From Mastigias papua (taxonomy: Eukaryota; Cnidaria; Scyphozoa; Rhizostomeae; Mastigiidae), in contig OZ025279.1 in assembly GCA_964019165.1 (NCBI GenBank), positions 10,509,117 through 10,573,116 of the forward strand: 64,000 nucleotides of DNA, written 5' to 3'. Both the position numbers and the translations under genes were made by a program. This document shows positions 1-11,868 of the stretch, piece by piece; position 1 is the stretch's first letter; every line of letters begins with the position of its first letter. The notes under the pieces were generated by a model, which was given only the letters and a program-made list of their open reading frames with translations, was not told where the DNA came from and ran no database searches.

Positions 1-52
1 AATAATATATCTATAATTATTTAAATAATATATCTATAATTATTTAAATCTG
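1..52. repeat. Two copies of a 26-bp AT-rich unit
   Basis: The window opens with two adjacent identical units of aataatatatctataattatttaaat type. No function is apparent. Confidence 0.8.
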
Positions 53-133
53 ATTGCCGTTCTGATTTAAAAAATAGGTGCTACCCTAGCGGTTTTCCAT
101 ATATCAGAAAACATTTCAACTTTCAGCGACTCA

Positions 134-1810
134 TTAAAAATTGTCTATAAGGGGGTCACAGATTAATTCCGCTGCGTCCCTTAGTATCTTTGCCGGAATT
201 CTATCTGGCCCGGGAGATTTAGAGTCCTTTAGTCCTCTTAGTGCAGTAAGCATATTCTGCTTAGTAACGGGTTTGAATTTCAGCTCAACAACCTCTTCAT
301 TGCTTGGTATAACGTGGGTTTCGGTGTTATACCAAGAACGGTATTTGTAGTTTTCCATATTTTTGAAAGGTTGCCTTCATTTTCCGAAATCTTCTGAGAA
401 AAGTAATCCTTTACCGCTTCGTGTATACTAGATATCACATGATTGCGGAGCTTCTTGTATTTTGACCACAATGCTATATCTTTTATCGCCAATCTTTGTG
501 TTGAGTCGCGCTTGCGCATGATTGTTCTGATCGAAGGGTTTATCCACGGGACATATTCCACTCATACCTTTCGTTTACTCAAAGGGGCATGTAAATTTAG
601 TAAGGATTCAAATACCCCATGGAAAGTTGCTTTCATCTGATTTGGGTCCAATGATAACTCAGAAAACAGGGCTGTGAAGTCTACAGAATGCAAGGTAGAC
701 AAAAATTCATCGTTATTGTAGTTTTTAAGCCTCTGCATTTCTACCATTTTTTAGCATTTTTGTGGGGTACGCCATGCATTAATTTTCTTTGTCCCAATTG
801 TAAAGTAATGGTCTGCCATACCTAATTTAGTAACTTCACTTTTAAGAATATGTCTTTCTCTATTTGTAGCAAAGTGGCCGATGAGGCTTTTAGTTATAAT
901 AGTTTTGCCCCCACTGTTTCTCTTACTGGGAACACGACTATATTATTTTATGTGTTGTTCAAATTGAAAGAAGGAATATAAAGATTTTAACCTCTTTGTA
1001 TTCCAATCACTGTGCGGCTTGAGATCACAATTCGTGTCCCCAACAAGAATAACTTACTTATCTTCAGAATCAAACTTGCGCAGAATCCCCTCCTGATTAG
1101 TAAATGACTTACTATCTTGGTTATCCGTCGGGGGCGTATACCAGCTAAGAATGACGAAGCTCTTAGTATTTTTGGAGTTATTTCAATGCCGATAAGTTCA
1201 AGATCTAGATCTATAATATCGAGTCGCTGAAAGTGGGGCAGGATCTCCCTGACATATACAGCCACCCCACTACCAGCAGTATTCCTATCTTTTCGATAGA
1301 TTTGATAATTCTCTATGTTTATTACCCAATCTGGCACCCTACTCTCTAGCCTCGTTTCGTTCAGGTCTATTACGTCTAGTTTACTCTCATTTAATACAGT
1401 TTCCAATTCATTCTTATATTTTCCTAAGGAAACTATATTATATGACGCAATTCTAAGCCCTTTACATCCTTTTTTAATTTTAGTTTTTATTTGATCTACT
1501 TTTAGGCCTTTACGCCCCTAAAAATAACGCAGATGACTAGCAATTTTAACTGCGAATTTATATATGCCTCCTGGATTGACATGCATACCGACCTCTCCAA
1601 TAGTACTAAGTAATACGTTGGTATTATCGATAAAATCAAATCCATGTAGGTCTAGCTCTTCTTTATGGAGCTTATTCACTTCCTTTACTTTGGTATTGAG
1701 TACCTCACTGTCTTTCGGTCGTAAAATGCTAGAAAATGCAATTTGGGAACGATGGTATGCTTGGTATAATCAAGGGTTCGTTCAAAGACCAGGACATAGA
1801 AGTTAACGAG
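134..1810 (-). mobile_element. CR1/L2-like LINE relic, truncated in the reverse transcriptase
   Basis: On the minus strand, reading from about 1810 to 134: end of an esterase-type ORF1 (LHGFDFIDNTNV, then GMHVNPGGIYKFA); start of an APE-type endonuclease (LDVIDLNETRLES, GSGVAVYVREI, 1406-1100); a linker (FESLLNLHAPLSKR; EYVPWINPSIRTIMRKRD); and the reverse transcriptase start (KSPGPDRIPAKILRDAAELI), where it breaks off at 134. Several stops and frame changes show it is dead. It lacks the YADD region. Order and motifs match CR1/L2-group LINEs. Confidence 0.85.
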
Positions 1811-2548
1811 GCGAGAAAAAAGAGGCTTTTTACCATCACTGCTTCTTACCAATCTTCTCTTTCATAGCTACCGATCATCTTCGAATACCCTGTGTCTAGT
1901 TGCACTTGGATAATTACCTCCCTCTTGAATTAATATTGTGAGGACAAAAGGTTTCAGTAGACAATAGATAATGTTTTCCAAATTCACGATTCTCTGATGT
2001 AATGGCTAAGCTTCGACACCTAGATACTTAATCAACGAAAGAAGTATCTTGACTCAAGATATCTTTCAGTTGCAATCTTGTTATTTCAAATGAGCACGAC
2101 CAAAGGTCCGTGCTAGCTCCAAGTTAAAACACATAAGCCAATCAAATGGCGTTAAAGCTTTTAAAGTACTGCATATATCATAACGATCGCAACTGCAAGT
2201 TCGTGCTATAGATTTTCAGCACGACCATCCACAGAGTGTCCAGTGTAATAGACCCATAACTGTGGTACTGAAGTACAATCGACAAGAGTGCTTATTATTT
2301 GAGTACAGCCAGATACAGGGGTAAAGTAGTTCCATTTCGAGAAAAAGGGTTTTAGAGATTATTTTACAAGGAAGATTTATTTAATTGTACTTGGCACTTT
2401 TACTCGTCCTTAGAAAGATCAGCACGACCGGTGCTAACTCCGCCAGTGTAGTTGAAGTTGATTAGCTACAGTCATATACTAAATGTACGAGGCAATATCA
2501 ATGTGTTATGGCCTTAGCTGACAGTAACTTTTTATCTATGTCTCTTAG
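1811..2548. other. Non-coding stretch before the first visible Ig exon
   Basis: No coding exon seen. Contains three copies of the word AGCACGACC (near 2092, 2219 and 2421) in similar surroundings, suggesting a small diverged repeat. The polypyrimidine tract for the first visible exon is at its end. Confidence 0.4.
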
Positions 2549-2824
2549 AACTGCTTTCAATTATAAAGTATCCAACCTCAAGAACTGTTATCAAAGGAGA
2601 AACAACAGTGTTTACATGCAATGCTACTGCATTCCCGGTGCCTTCATTTCAATGGAGAAAGGAAAACAAAGTCATTGCGAACAGAGCAGAGATCAGCTAC
2701 ACGAACAGTGGAAAAACACTGACAATTTCAGGTGTGACAGAGAATGATGCTGGAAATTATACATGCATTATTTCTCATTCAGGAGTATCTACGATATCAC
2801 CTATAGCAGTATTATCTGTTCAGT
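2549..2824 (+). CDS. RPTP exon 1 visible: Ig domain A
   Basis: 276 nt, phase 1-1. The acceptor follows a tctcttag tract and the donor is T|GTATGT. The Ig core is clear: Cys in VFTCNATAF, Trp in SFQWRK, and the F-strand motif NDAGNYTC. It is divergent from the other Ig exons and resembles a generic I-set domain. Its first two bases are AA, so an upstream exon ending in T would make a TAA stop at the junction; unlike the following Ig exons it can only follow an exon ending in another base (G would give Glu). It is therefore probably the first Ig domain of this array. Confidence 0.85.
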
Positions 2825-3992
2825 GTATGTATGCTTCATACCTTATTCTCAGCTTCCACTTAGTGTGAATTGATATTTGATATATTTAAAATTACGGGGA
2901 AACTGGACATATGTTTTTTCAAGGCCTTATTTGTAGCAGTGCTCACAAAACTTGCTAATTATTTTGTCATTTTTGTTGTAGTTTATATTCATTTCTTAAT
3001 GATACTATTTTTCATAAATGATATTATTGTTTCTTTTTGCATGGGTGCTAGTTTCATAAAAATCATACTAACAATCTTTTCTTTGTAGCTTTGGAGACAA
3101 GCTATGAGGGTAGATACCTGACTATAAAAAAGTAGGGACAAAATATGGATTGGTTTTAAGGTCTTTTGAATTTCCAGAAGACTAGTTACAAGCATCTGTG
3201 GCCCATCCCATTGTATTTGAGTAATGATCTGTGTTTCTTTCAGGTGGAAGATCTAAGATTGCACAAAGTGCTTACTAGTCTGAGTCAGCCACAGCGGGAA
3301 AAGACGCGTTGTTATCTAGTCCCCACTGCGGTTGACTCTTACAATATGTATTCTAAATTAACCATAAACAATACATAGCACCATTTACTCAACACGTTAC
3401 AACGAAAACACTGTACTACACCACTATACCCTACATGCCACTACACAGGACTACATACAATAGCGGATCCAGGGGGCCGGGAGGTTGGGCAACCGGGGCC
3501 ATAGCCCCTAACAATAGAAGTTGGTAATTACCATGCCCTTGGTTGACTTTGGTAATTACCATGCCCTTGCCTGCCTTGTTGCACAGGGTTCCTACAAAGT
3601 TTGCAAAAACCTGCAAAATTAGATAAGTTCGCCTAAGCTTAGGAAACACAGTGAATAGTCAGATATTTTTACTTATAATGCAGGCAGGAAAAAGTCCGCA
3701 AATTTGGATTTTTGTTCGTTTTCTTGGGAAGTTTCCCCAGCTAGCTACATCCACAGAAATCCAAGTGATACAAAAGAAACTGTCTGAGATGTTCTAGATT
3801 ATACTATTTCATTTAACTTTCGAATACCCTGTCACTTTCTTTTCTATTTTCAATGAATTTCCAGTATTTTTCACTTTATATAAAAGCATTGCAGAGCCAT
3901 CGACCAGTCTACAATATAGAAGGACTGCTTCATCAGTGCTAAATAGAATAGATACATTTGTAGGGAAGGCATTTTGATTATGAATTTAATAA
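2825..3992. other. Intron A-B, first part
   Basis: No convincing exon. A stretch at 3454-3560 includes gcggatccagggggccggg and a near-duplicate tggtaattaccatgcccttg at 3521 and 3550, which looks like a dispersed repeat fragment. Confidence 0.4.
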
Positions 3993-5061
3993 AGAGAACC
4001 GCGACGTGCCACATTAGGATTGAAAGCAGCGAACAGTCCAGTGTGTATCATTGTTTAGACTTCATTTGTACATGACGATTAGCCATGTTAAGAAGAAGAC
4101 ATACCCGAGTAAATTAACAAGTTAGTCCATTCCGAAATTGACAATGCCTGGAAATTAGTATGGTTCAGAACGACACCTTCCATCTTCAGCTAATTAAAGG
4201 GAAGAGAGAGGGAGACAGTGAGTAAACATTAATAGAATCTTGTTCCGAAAATGGCTAAATAAGGAGATGTAGAAATAGATTTGAAGTGACCCATAGTCAA
4301 TAAACAATGAAAACTACCTTAATATGGAAATGGATCTTAAATGATGCATTCAGATAAATAGTGGATAATACTCAAACATGGAAACCCAATAGGTTAGTAA
4401 ACAAGAAATCCAGGGCGACTAAGAAAGAGCCAGAAGTATAGAAGTATGTTTACTAAGCTTGGGACGATCCCTAGAAATAGGCAGACTCTCGTGTATAAGT
4501 AAATCAAATTTATTACAAACTTTGTCTAGAATAAAAAAAATCATTTAAATATACATGAGAGTTTGTTCTTTTTTAGGGATCATGCCACGCTTAATCAACA
4601 GACTTCTACACTTCTGGCTCTTTGTTAATTGCCCTAGATTTTTTGTTTACTAACCTATTCTGTTTCCTTATTCGAGTATTTTCCACTGTTTATTTGAATG
4701 TATCATTTCCGATACATTTTCATACCTAGGTAATTCATACTGTTTATTGAGAATGGATTATTTCTGATCCATTTTCATATCTAATTATTTAGCTATTTTG
4801 GATACAAGATTCTATTAACATTTGCCTATTATCTCCCTCTCTCTTCCCTTTAATTAGTTGAAGATGGGACGTGTCGTCTCAGATCGTTCTAATGTCTATT
4901 CATTTTTAGTTTCGGAATGGTCTAACTTGTTAATTTACTAAGGTATGTATGTCGTCTTCTTAACATGGCTAATCGTCATGTATATATGAAATCTAAACAA
5001 TGATAAACTGGACTGATCTCTGCTTCCAATCGTAATGTGGTACTTCGTGGATCTCTTACTA
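3993..5061. mobile_element. Foldback element with arms of about 500 bp
   Basis: The two halves are imperfect reverse complements over their whole length with the centre near 4525. Examples: agccatgttaagaagaagac near 4082 and its reverse complement near 4960; gagccagaagtatagaagta near 4428 and the complementary copy near 4605. Ends read taaagagaaccgcgacgtgc and, reversed, taagagatccacgaagtacc. A transcript could form one long hairpin. No coding capacity seen. Its inner tail words (gaagatgg...cgtct) resemble those at 45830-46075. Confidence 0.8.
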
Positions 5062-5769
5062 CAATAGGATAGTCTGGGAATATTGTATTGGAAAATTTTC
5101 GACTATAAAGAAAATTCATGGAAAGGCAAGGAATTTAATTCAGATAATCTTGCACGAGTCATGAAGCTACTTCATGTCATTGATATTCAGCTCTTCAGAG
5201 ATTTTCAAACTTTTGCGATAGTTGTTGACAATTCAATTACCCTGGTATGTTATAGCTTTATGCACTAAAAGTGAGAAATCTGCATCATATTTCAGGCATT
5301 CAGGCTGAGTGAGAACTTGTACGGAGCATAGAAAAAAATAGGACAAAAATGAAACACGTTGTGATGTCATTTTGAATAGCCTAGGTCACCAAACAGTAAT
5401 TGCTAAGATTGTGGGGCACCTCTCAAGCACAGATAACAGAATAATCTGTCTTGCATACACCCTTTCCGGGGGCTGTCCTACTGGCTTTCATACTTCCTTT
5501 TCAGTTTTTAAGTAAGTCACATAACTTGTGCCTCAATAATAGCAATTTCTGACTGTCACTATAGCACGAAAGGCTGGGACATTCTTTTAGGATATTGTAA
5601 GCTTTTTTCGTCAGACACACGTCAGAGCATGAAATGTCGGATAATGACCAAAAAGTAAACTGAAATATATAGCCTGATGTGGCTACACGTGATATGATGA
5701 ATAATACGTTTATTTGGCACTATGATTGGCCAATTAGCACCCGTTCACCACTCTTTACTTGAAGAGTCC
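5062..5769. other. Intron A-B, between foldback and Penelope relic
   Basis: No exon or recognisable element seen; an open frame at 5083-5268 has no family features. Confidence 0.4.
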
Positions 5770-6681
5770 AAGTGAGAACAAGAACTCTTTTTGTTTACAC
5801 AAGACTGGGCTCTAAGTCTTTATGTCAGCAGAAGGAGCAAAACAACTCCTTGAGTTTTCTAGAAATTTCAGTAGAGAAAGGGGGCATTGGATTTCTCACC
5901 AGCATTTACAGGAAACCAACGTTTACTGGTCACTATATCCATTGGAATTCATTCAGCCCAAAAGCAAGGAAAATTAACCTTATCAAAACTTTAGTTTATA
6001 GAGCACTTATGATTTGCTCTGACACTAAATTAGATTCTGAGCTGGACACAATAAAACAACTGCTAATTGACAGTGGATATCCAAAAGATGTCCTTATTTC
6101 TTACATTAAGTAAAAGCTAGCCAACATTTCATCAGAAAAACAGTTTCCGGTTTACCTAAAATGGCCCAGGATTGGAAATGTCTCATCAAAATTTGAAAAC
6201 CAAATTAATAAACCCATTACTTCCTGTTTCTATGTGGTGGAGCCCGTGCGGCTTATAATACTATGGTCATGCTGTCATCTGCTAAAAGAGACAACGTTCC
6301 TACCACTCAAAAAAGTTGTGTAGTCTATGAGTTTTCGTGCCGAGATGAAGCCCAGTACGTAGTACGCACTACGCAGAGACTAGCAGATAGAATAAAACAA
6401 CATGTACCCACGAGCATCAGAAAGAAAAGCAATACAGTAAGAGAACAGCCACCTTGTATTTGCAAAAACAATAATCCTAAAATGACTCATGATTCGACCA
6501 TATGACAACACCTTATTACCAATCCAGAATGCGCCAAAACATATAAGTACGATAACTCTCGGATCATTGGACAAGCAGGACCGTTATCAAGCCATATATT
6601 CCAGCAGACTTTTCACGAAATTTCTGTATTGTTCTGTCAAGAATAGGAGGCTGTCCTTCACAGAACATTTTTTGTCTCTTT
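5770..6681 (+). mobile_element. Penelope-like element relic (RT end plus GIY-YIG domain)
   Basis: Translates to the end of a Penelope reverse transcriptase (SLSFLEISVEKG, GFLTSIYRKPTFTGHYIHWN, KINLIKTLVYRALMIC), then a stop at 6111-6113 with the same frame continuing (KLANISSEKQFPVYLKWPRI), a frameshift near 6255, and a GIY-YIG nuclease (SCVVYEFSCRDEAQYVVRTT, LADRIKQHVP). The tail HLITNPECAKTYKYDNSRII continues after another stop. The relic runs to the splice acceptor of Ig exon B. Confidence 0.85.
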
Positions 6682-6685
6682 GTAG

Positions 6686-6943
6686 ATCTAGCAAAGCCAC
6701 AGATTACTCCCAACATCAACCGCACGACTATATTAGAAGGTGGAACACTGAACATCAGCTGTTCATCTAATTCTGTTCCAGCAGCAGGCGTAAAATGGAT
6801 CAATGGTTCAAATTCAACCATTACAAACTCATCTGTTCTCTTTATCAATTCAACCATGAGACAGGATGATGGCATATACTATTGTATTGCTACAAGTATA
6901 CTTGGGTCATCTGCATCTGACCCAATTGATGTTGATGTAGTGT
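6686..6943 (+). CDS. RPTP exon: Ig domain B (B-type, copy 1)
   Basis: 258 nt, phase 1-1, donor T|GTAAGT. Core residues are Cys in NISCSSN, Trp in GVKWING and Cys in DGIYYCIA, with several N-x-S/T sequons (NGSNST, NSS, NST). It is almost identical to exon D and closely related to exon F. The sequence just upstream of the acceptor is not shared with D or F; it is the end of a Penelope relic. Confidence 0.9.
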
Positions 6944-7437
6944 GTAAGTTTGAGACTTATATAAATTGCTATTTGCTTAATTATAAGGTAGGGCAACCGT
7001 AAGACGCTCAGTTTGACAGCAATGTCGTGAATGCAATTGGAATAGACATGGTTTAATTTGCATGAGAGATTTCATCAATATTCATTTGAATAGAATGAAG
7101 GTATTTAGTGTATCGATTCATGCCTTCTAGTATAGTTCTAGAATCTTCTTTCCTAGTTCGTTCTTAATATGTATCATATGAAAGTTCCTATCCTCATCCA
7201 GATTGTCTCCGATGTGATTAACTACCTTCAGTATAAGCTATGTGCTCCTGGAATGATGCATGAAGCAATCAGAACTATAAATGGAGATTATTTCAATAAT
7301 TGTTGTTGATGTATTCATATACAAAATATGATTATACTCATAGTTGCTTGCGTTAATTTATATACATTATTCCACAAATAAAGAATTTTTGCACGCTTAT
7401 TTTGCTGTTTGGTTTACAATCTTTCCTAACTTTCCAG

Positions 7438-7704
7438 ACCTTGATACTCCAACATTTAACACATCATCACAAAACAGTGTATCAGTCGAAGAAGGAAGCT
7501 ATTTCTCTGTTGTGTGCAATGCCAGAAGCAACCCACAGATTTCGCGTTACGTTATCATGTCTTCATCCCCATCTACTTTTTTGGTATCAAACACCCTAGT
7601 GTATCAAAGTATAAAAAGACAGGATGCTGGAACATATACTTGCATTACACAAGTTGGTCTGCATATGTTAGAGACGAGATCCTCCTTAGTAATTAATGTG
7701 GAAT
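7438..7704 (+). CDS. RPTP exon: Ig domain C (C-type, copy 1)
   Basis: 267 nt, phase 1-1, acceptor tttccag, donor T|GTAAGT. It starts with the LDTPTFNTSSQ signature also found at the start of exons H to N. Ig cysteines are in SVVCNAR and AGTYTCIT. The Trp expected on strand C is missing: RYVIM stands where the related exons have YRWTN. The exon is identical to exon G over its whole length although the upstream intron has diverged. Confidence 0.9.
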
Positions 7705-8144
7705 GTAAGTTTGCATTTTTATCCATTTCTTCTATATACATGTGTTTTTTAGAGTGAATCAATTAGATTGTGGATCGTGCTAAAGTTCACACTTATGGAG
7801 TGTAAATGTTCGAGTGAGTTGCAGTTAAAGAGTTCTCCAATGTTGAACAACAAGTATCCATCCAAATTACACATTCAGCTTATTTCTCTGTACGGTTGAT
7901 CTTTTGGATGTGATTGCCTGCAATTTGCATAATGTGACTTATGAGCTCATAGCGTATTTGTTTTTGTCAGCAAAATCTAACTTATTACATCACCTATTAT
8001 ATAATTGGCAAGAATTTTTCCATTTTTATTTGAAGGCTGGCTATGTTTTGAACTATACTTGAAGATTTCATTCATATCAGGATGTAGTATATCTGTGGTC
8101 ATGCATGCGTGTATGCATGTATGTTTGTATATATATAGGTATGC
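7705..8144. other. Intron after exon C
   Basis: Non-coding; homologous to 14745-15120 and 24700-24930 in the other two copies. Confidence 0.6.
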
Positions 8145-8700
<556 letters not shown>

Positions 8701-10854
8701 ATATTGTTCAAGCAAATTATTGCCCTGGCCAACATGTCGAGGCCACCTTTAGATATTAGATGAATGTATCAATTCAACCCCTTGAAGGGGATTTTGACGA
8801 TGAATCTCGTTCAAGTCACTCATGTTGTCACGCTTCTGCGTGATAACTTTTGAAACATCTTTTAGTTTCATTTAATATATGAAATATCTCAGATGAGTTT
8901 ATATAGGAAAAGCTTACACTCATGGCTTTCACAGTAGTCAATGCTAAAACGCAATCTGACAAATAGGCTCTGTCAGAGGAGCATCCTATGTAGAAATTTT
9001 TGCTATACTGTACAAATACACAATCGGTGTTGGTTCTTGTTGTTCGAGTGTACAGTTCAGCATGAAATTGGCACTTTTAACTTCTATGAAAGTTGTTGAT
9101 TATATATATTCCTAGTATGTGTTATGTCAGCACACTGTTCTCGGACCTTACGGCAATAGTTAGAATCTTCTTCTAAAGATACACCACACACTTCGCTAGT
9201 ACATGAATAATATTAACAAACACTACACGGAGAAAAGTAGATATTGCAATATTATGAGACGACCATGGGAGGAATATACATAACGTCATCTTGTTCTGGT
9301 CGCGAGTAATGCATTACTATGTCGGTAATTATAATGCTAACAGAATGCTCAATGCAATGAAGACAGCATCGATTCAGCAACTAGATTAGAACATAATGGA
9401 CAACAAAACAGAAGAAGAAAGTAACCTGATGGTGATCTAACTGAGCAGATTTGCTGCCATGATGAATTTTATAAAATATCTTTAATATCATTCGATTTCC
9501 AGTTAAATTAAATTTTCGTCTGCGGTAAAGGAGAACAGTAAGTGAGGTCTTTATATCTATGTTACATAAACCTAGTTGTAATTCATGGCAGCCGGCCGAG
9601 AAGATCATTGCGCACCTGAATGAAGAGAAGGCATTGCAGAAGGAAGTGCACAACTTGATCAATTCTAGTATTGCACTCGAGATATGACACGTGGGTCATA
9701 ATGGGAAACGCACACAAACATATTGGTTGACTGCTTGATGATTTAAAAAGTATTCAAAACTGCATTTGTCAGACCAAAAATGTCAATATTTTGCTGTATG
9801 TGATATTCCCTCTAAAACTCGCTCTTGTGCTTTTAAATTTTCGGTGGTTTTAAGCAGGCTCTATTTTAGGCAGAGGCACTGCGTCGAGGGCAGACGCTTT
9901 TTACAATCTTCTTCATTCAACTCAGTTACTGTCTCATCAATAGCTAGTATACACAAACATAGCTCTCAAATCTAATTAAAATGCAAATATCGTTCTCAGG
10001 AATTGTCAATACATGTGTCCATTCCTTACCATCACCATTCCTGTCCTCTACATCATCGTTGTTAGCAAAAGATGGATTAATGTCCTCTCCAACCAACAGT
10101 TCATTGCTTGATTGCAATTCATCAGCATCATTTTCAATTAGCTCGCTTGTGTTAAAAAGGAAACACTTTGGCCATACTCTCTACAATCAGCTGATAAGTG
10201 TACGGCACAGCAGTTCATAGATTGCGCAATTAGCTATTTAGGCACTTCTGTTTTTCTATTAGATGCATTATAAAGTACAACAAGAAATTTACTTAAAACA
10301 CTACGTACGAGCTACTAAACTATACTACAAGGGCGAAACCCAGGGAGAGCAACCTAGTATTACTAGTCTCTGGGATTTAATATATATCTAAATGCAACTA
10401 GTGAAAGAGATTCAGTACTACATGGAAATAAACTCTAGTCAATACGAATAAATTTTTAAGCACATTTCACATTTGACACCCAAAGAAGGTACCCTAAGAT
10501 TGAGAAGATCTAGGAGCCCTGTCTAAGAGAACAGTAACGACAACAATTCATCCCATCACTATATAAACACAAAGGATATCCTTATTGAACAACAACACAA
10601 ACTGATTGCGGTTAGCTAAGTGGTTAGATTGGTAATGTTTTGAAGACGGGTATGGTGTCAAGATGACCAGCCAATGGCACTATATAAACCATGTGTCAAA
10701 TGGGAAATGGGGTAATAGAGAAATGGGCACAGTGGGACCGTTCGACAAGGGACTTTACAAAAGATTGGCATGATTGTGGTTACATTACAGAGACTTTACA
10801 GGAATCCACCTATTGTATGAATATATTATAAATTCAGCTCAATTAGTTATATTG
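8701..10854. other. Duplicated intron sequence, copy 1
   Basis: No exon of the RPTP seen. On the minus strand at 10160-9975 there is a coding-like acidic stretch (ENDADELQSSNELLVGEDIN, then NDDVEDRNGDGKEWTHV) also present in copy 2 (16763-16578); it ends in stops and may be a decayed gene or transposon piece. On the plus strand 9588-9690 reads QPAEKIIAHLNEEKALQKEV, again shared by copy 2. Neither can be assigned. Confidence 0.35.
10609..10680 (+). repeat. Possible tRNA-derived SINE head
   Basis: gcggttagctaagtggttag resembles a tRNA 5' end with a Pol III A box (TRGCNNAGYNGG). I do not find a good B box downstream, so this is weak. Repeated in copy 2 near 22287. Confidence 0.2.
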
Positions 10855-11090
10855 CTATTGATGTCGTTGGGGGGCTCTGTCACCATATAGTAATAGTTGT
10901 ATCAATACCTTATTTGAGAGATTAGTATATCCAGACGTTTCTAGTAATTCATTGGCATCGTTAGAAGAGCACATTGGTTTGAAAGAATCCTTAACGTTAT
11001 GATTGAACTTGTGAAAACATAATTTGCTTAACCCTACTCTAAGTTGGGTGAGATAGGATAATCCTATTGGGTCATGAATCACAAAACATA
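10855..11090 (-). mobile_element. LINE C-terminal relic, copy 1
   Basis: Minus-strand frame reads IHDPIGLSYLTQLRVGLSKL and then FHKFNHNVKDSFKPMCSSND, ending NLSNKVLIQLLLYGD. This is the pattern seen at the C-terminal end of many animal LINE polyproteins (LT-x-LR-x-x-x-S-x-L-x-x-HKF-x-HN). The counterpart in copy 2 is at 22520-22750. It shows the LINE tail was there before the duplication. Confidence 0.6.
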
Positions 11091-11868
11091 CATTTAGTAG
11101 GATGACGGGTGTTTGGAGATCAACATTGTCTTAAAGATACCAACCGATGGTGCAAGTCTAATTTCATCATTTACTTCATGCCATTCAACTAGGCAATTTG
11201 GATAGGAGCTGGACTTAATTTGTACTGTTCCTGTCCAAATTCGTCCAATGGCATACTGGTTGCGAAGGGAGTAGTAGTTGACTGATTATGTGTTAAGGGA
11301 TTGGATCCACGGTATATGACGAAGTCAGATTATTTATAATGTTGTAAAGCAAAGACACCTCTTCCCATGCATTTAGCATCCACTACACAGTGGATCTTCT
11401 TTCTGGTGACTTCAGATGTCCTGATTCTGTACGAATCCACTTGGATCCGTTCTACACTCACCTTCAAAAGTATTGCACTACCCTGCAACATATGGCTGCT
11501 AACATCAGCTAAGGGCATGGTCTAGAAAATGTGCATAACAAATACTTTTTGCTGTAAGGGCCTATTCTGTCTTTCTTTGGGCTTGAAGAGATTAGTCAGT
11601 TATTCAAGTTTCGAAGTAGTAGATCCTGGGAAGCACTATTGATGTTTTTCCGTAGAAAAATTTGCAATATTGTAAAGCACTGCTATCAAACGTATGGGCA
11701 AGAAATAACTGTTTATATTAGGGATAGCAGACTGCAGCAGAATGACGAATTTTAGACTGCAGAAGCATGACTTTCCGCCTTGTCAAGGCGAAGATGTTTC
11801 AAGTCTAACATACGAAATGAATGTGTGGGAAATTGGCGATCGCCATTTAGAGCAGCAAGTCATTTGCT
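11091..11868. other. Duplicated intron sequence with conserved minus-strand frame
   Basis: Shared with 22751-23546. Contains the minus-strand frame 11330-11518 starting MPLADVSSH and ending GRGVFALQHYK, unknown family. Confidence 0.4.

Noticed and set aside
2508..2747. 79-codon plus-strand frame overlapping exon A
   Set aside because: Out of frame with the clear Ig domain and with no features of its own.
3075..3140. Possible degenerate Ig exon (LETSYEGRYLTIKK after a tttgtag acceptor)
   Set aside because: EGRYL resembles the array exons, but a stop follows after 15 codons and no cysteine or F-strand motif can be found; may be chance.
6564..6875. Minus-strand frame opposite exon B (and its copies opposite D and F)
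   Set aside because: Antisense shadow of the Ig exons; repeats only because the exons do.
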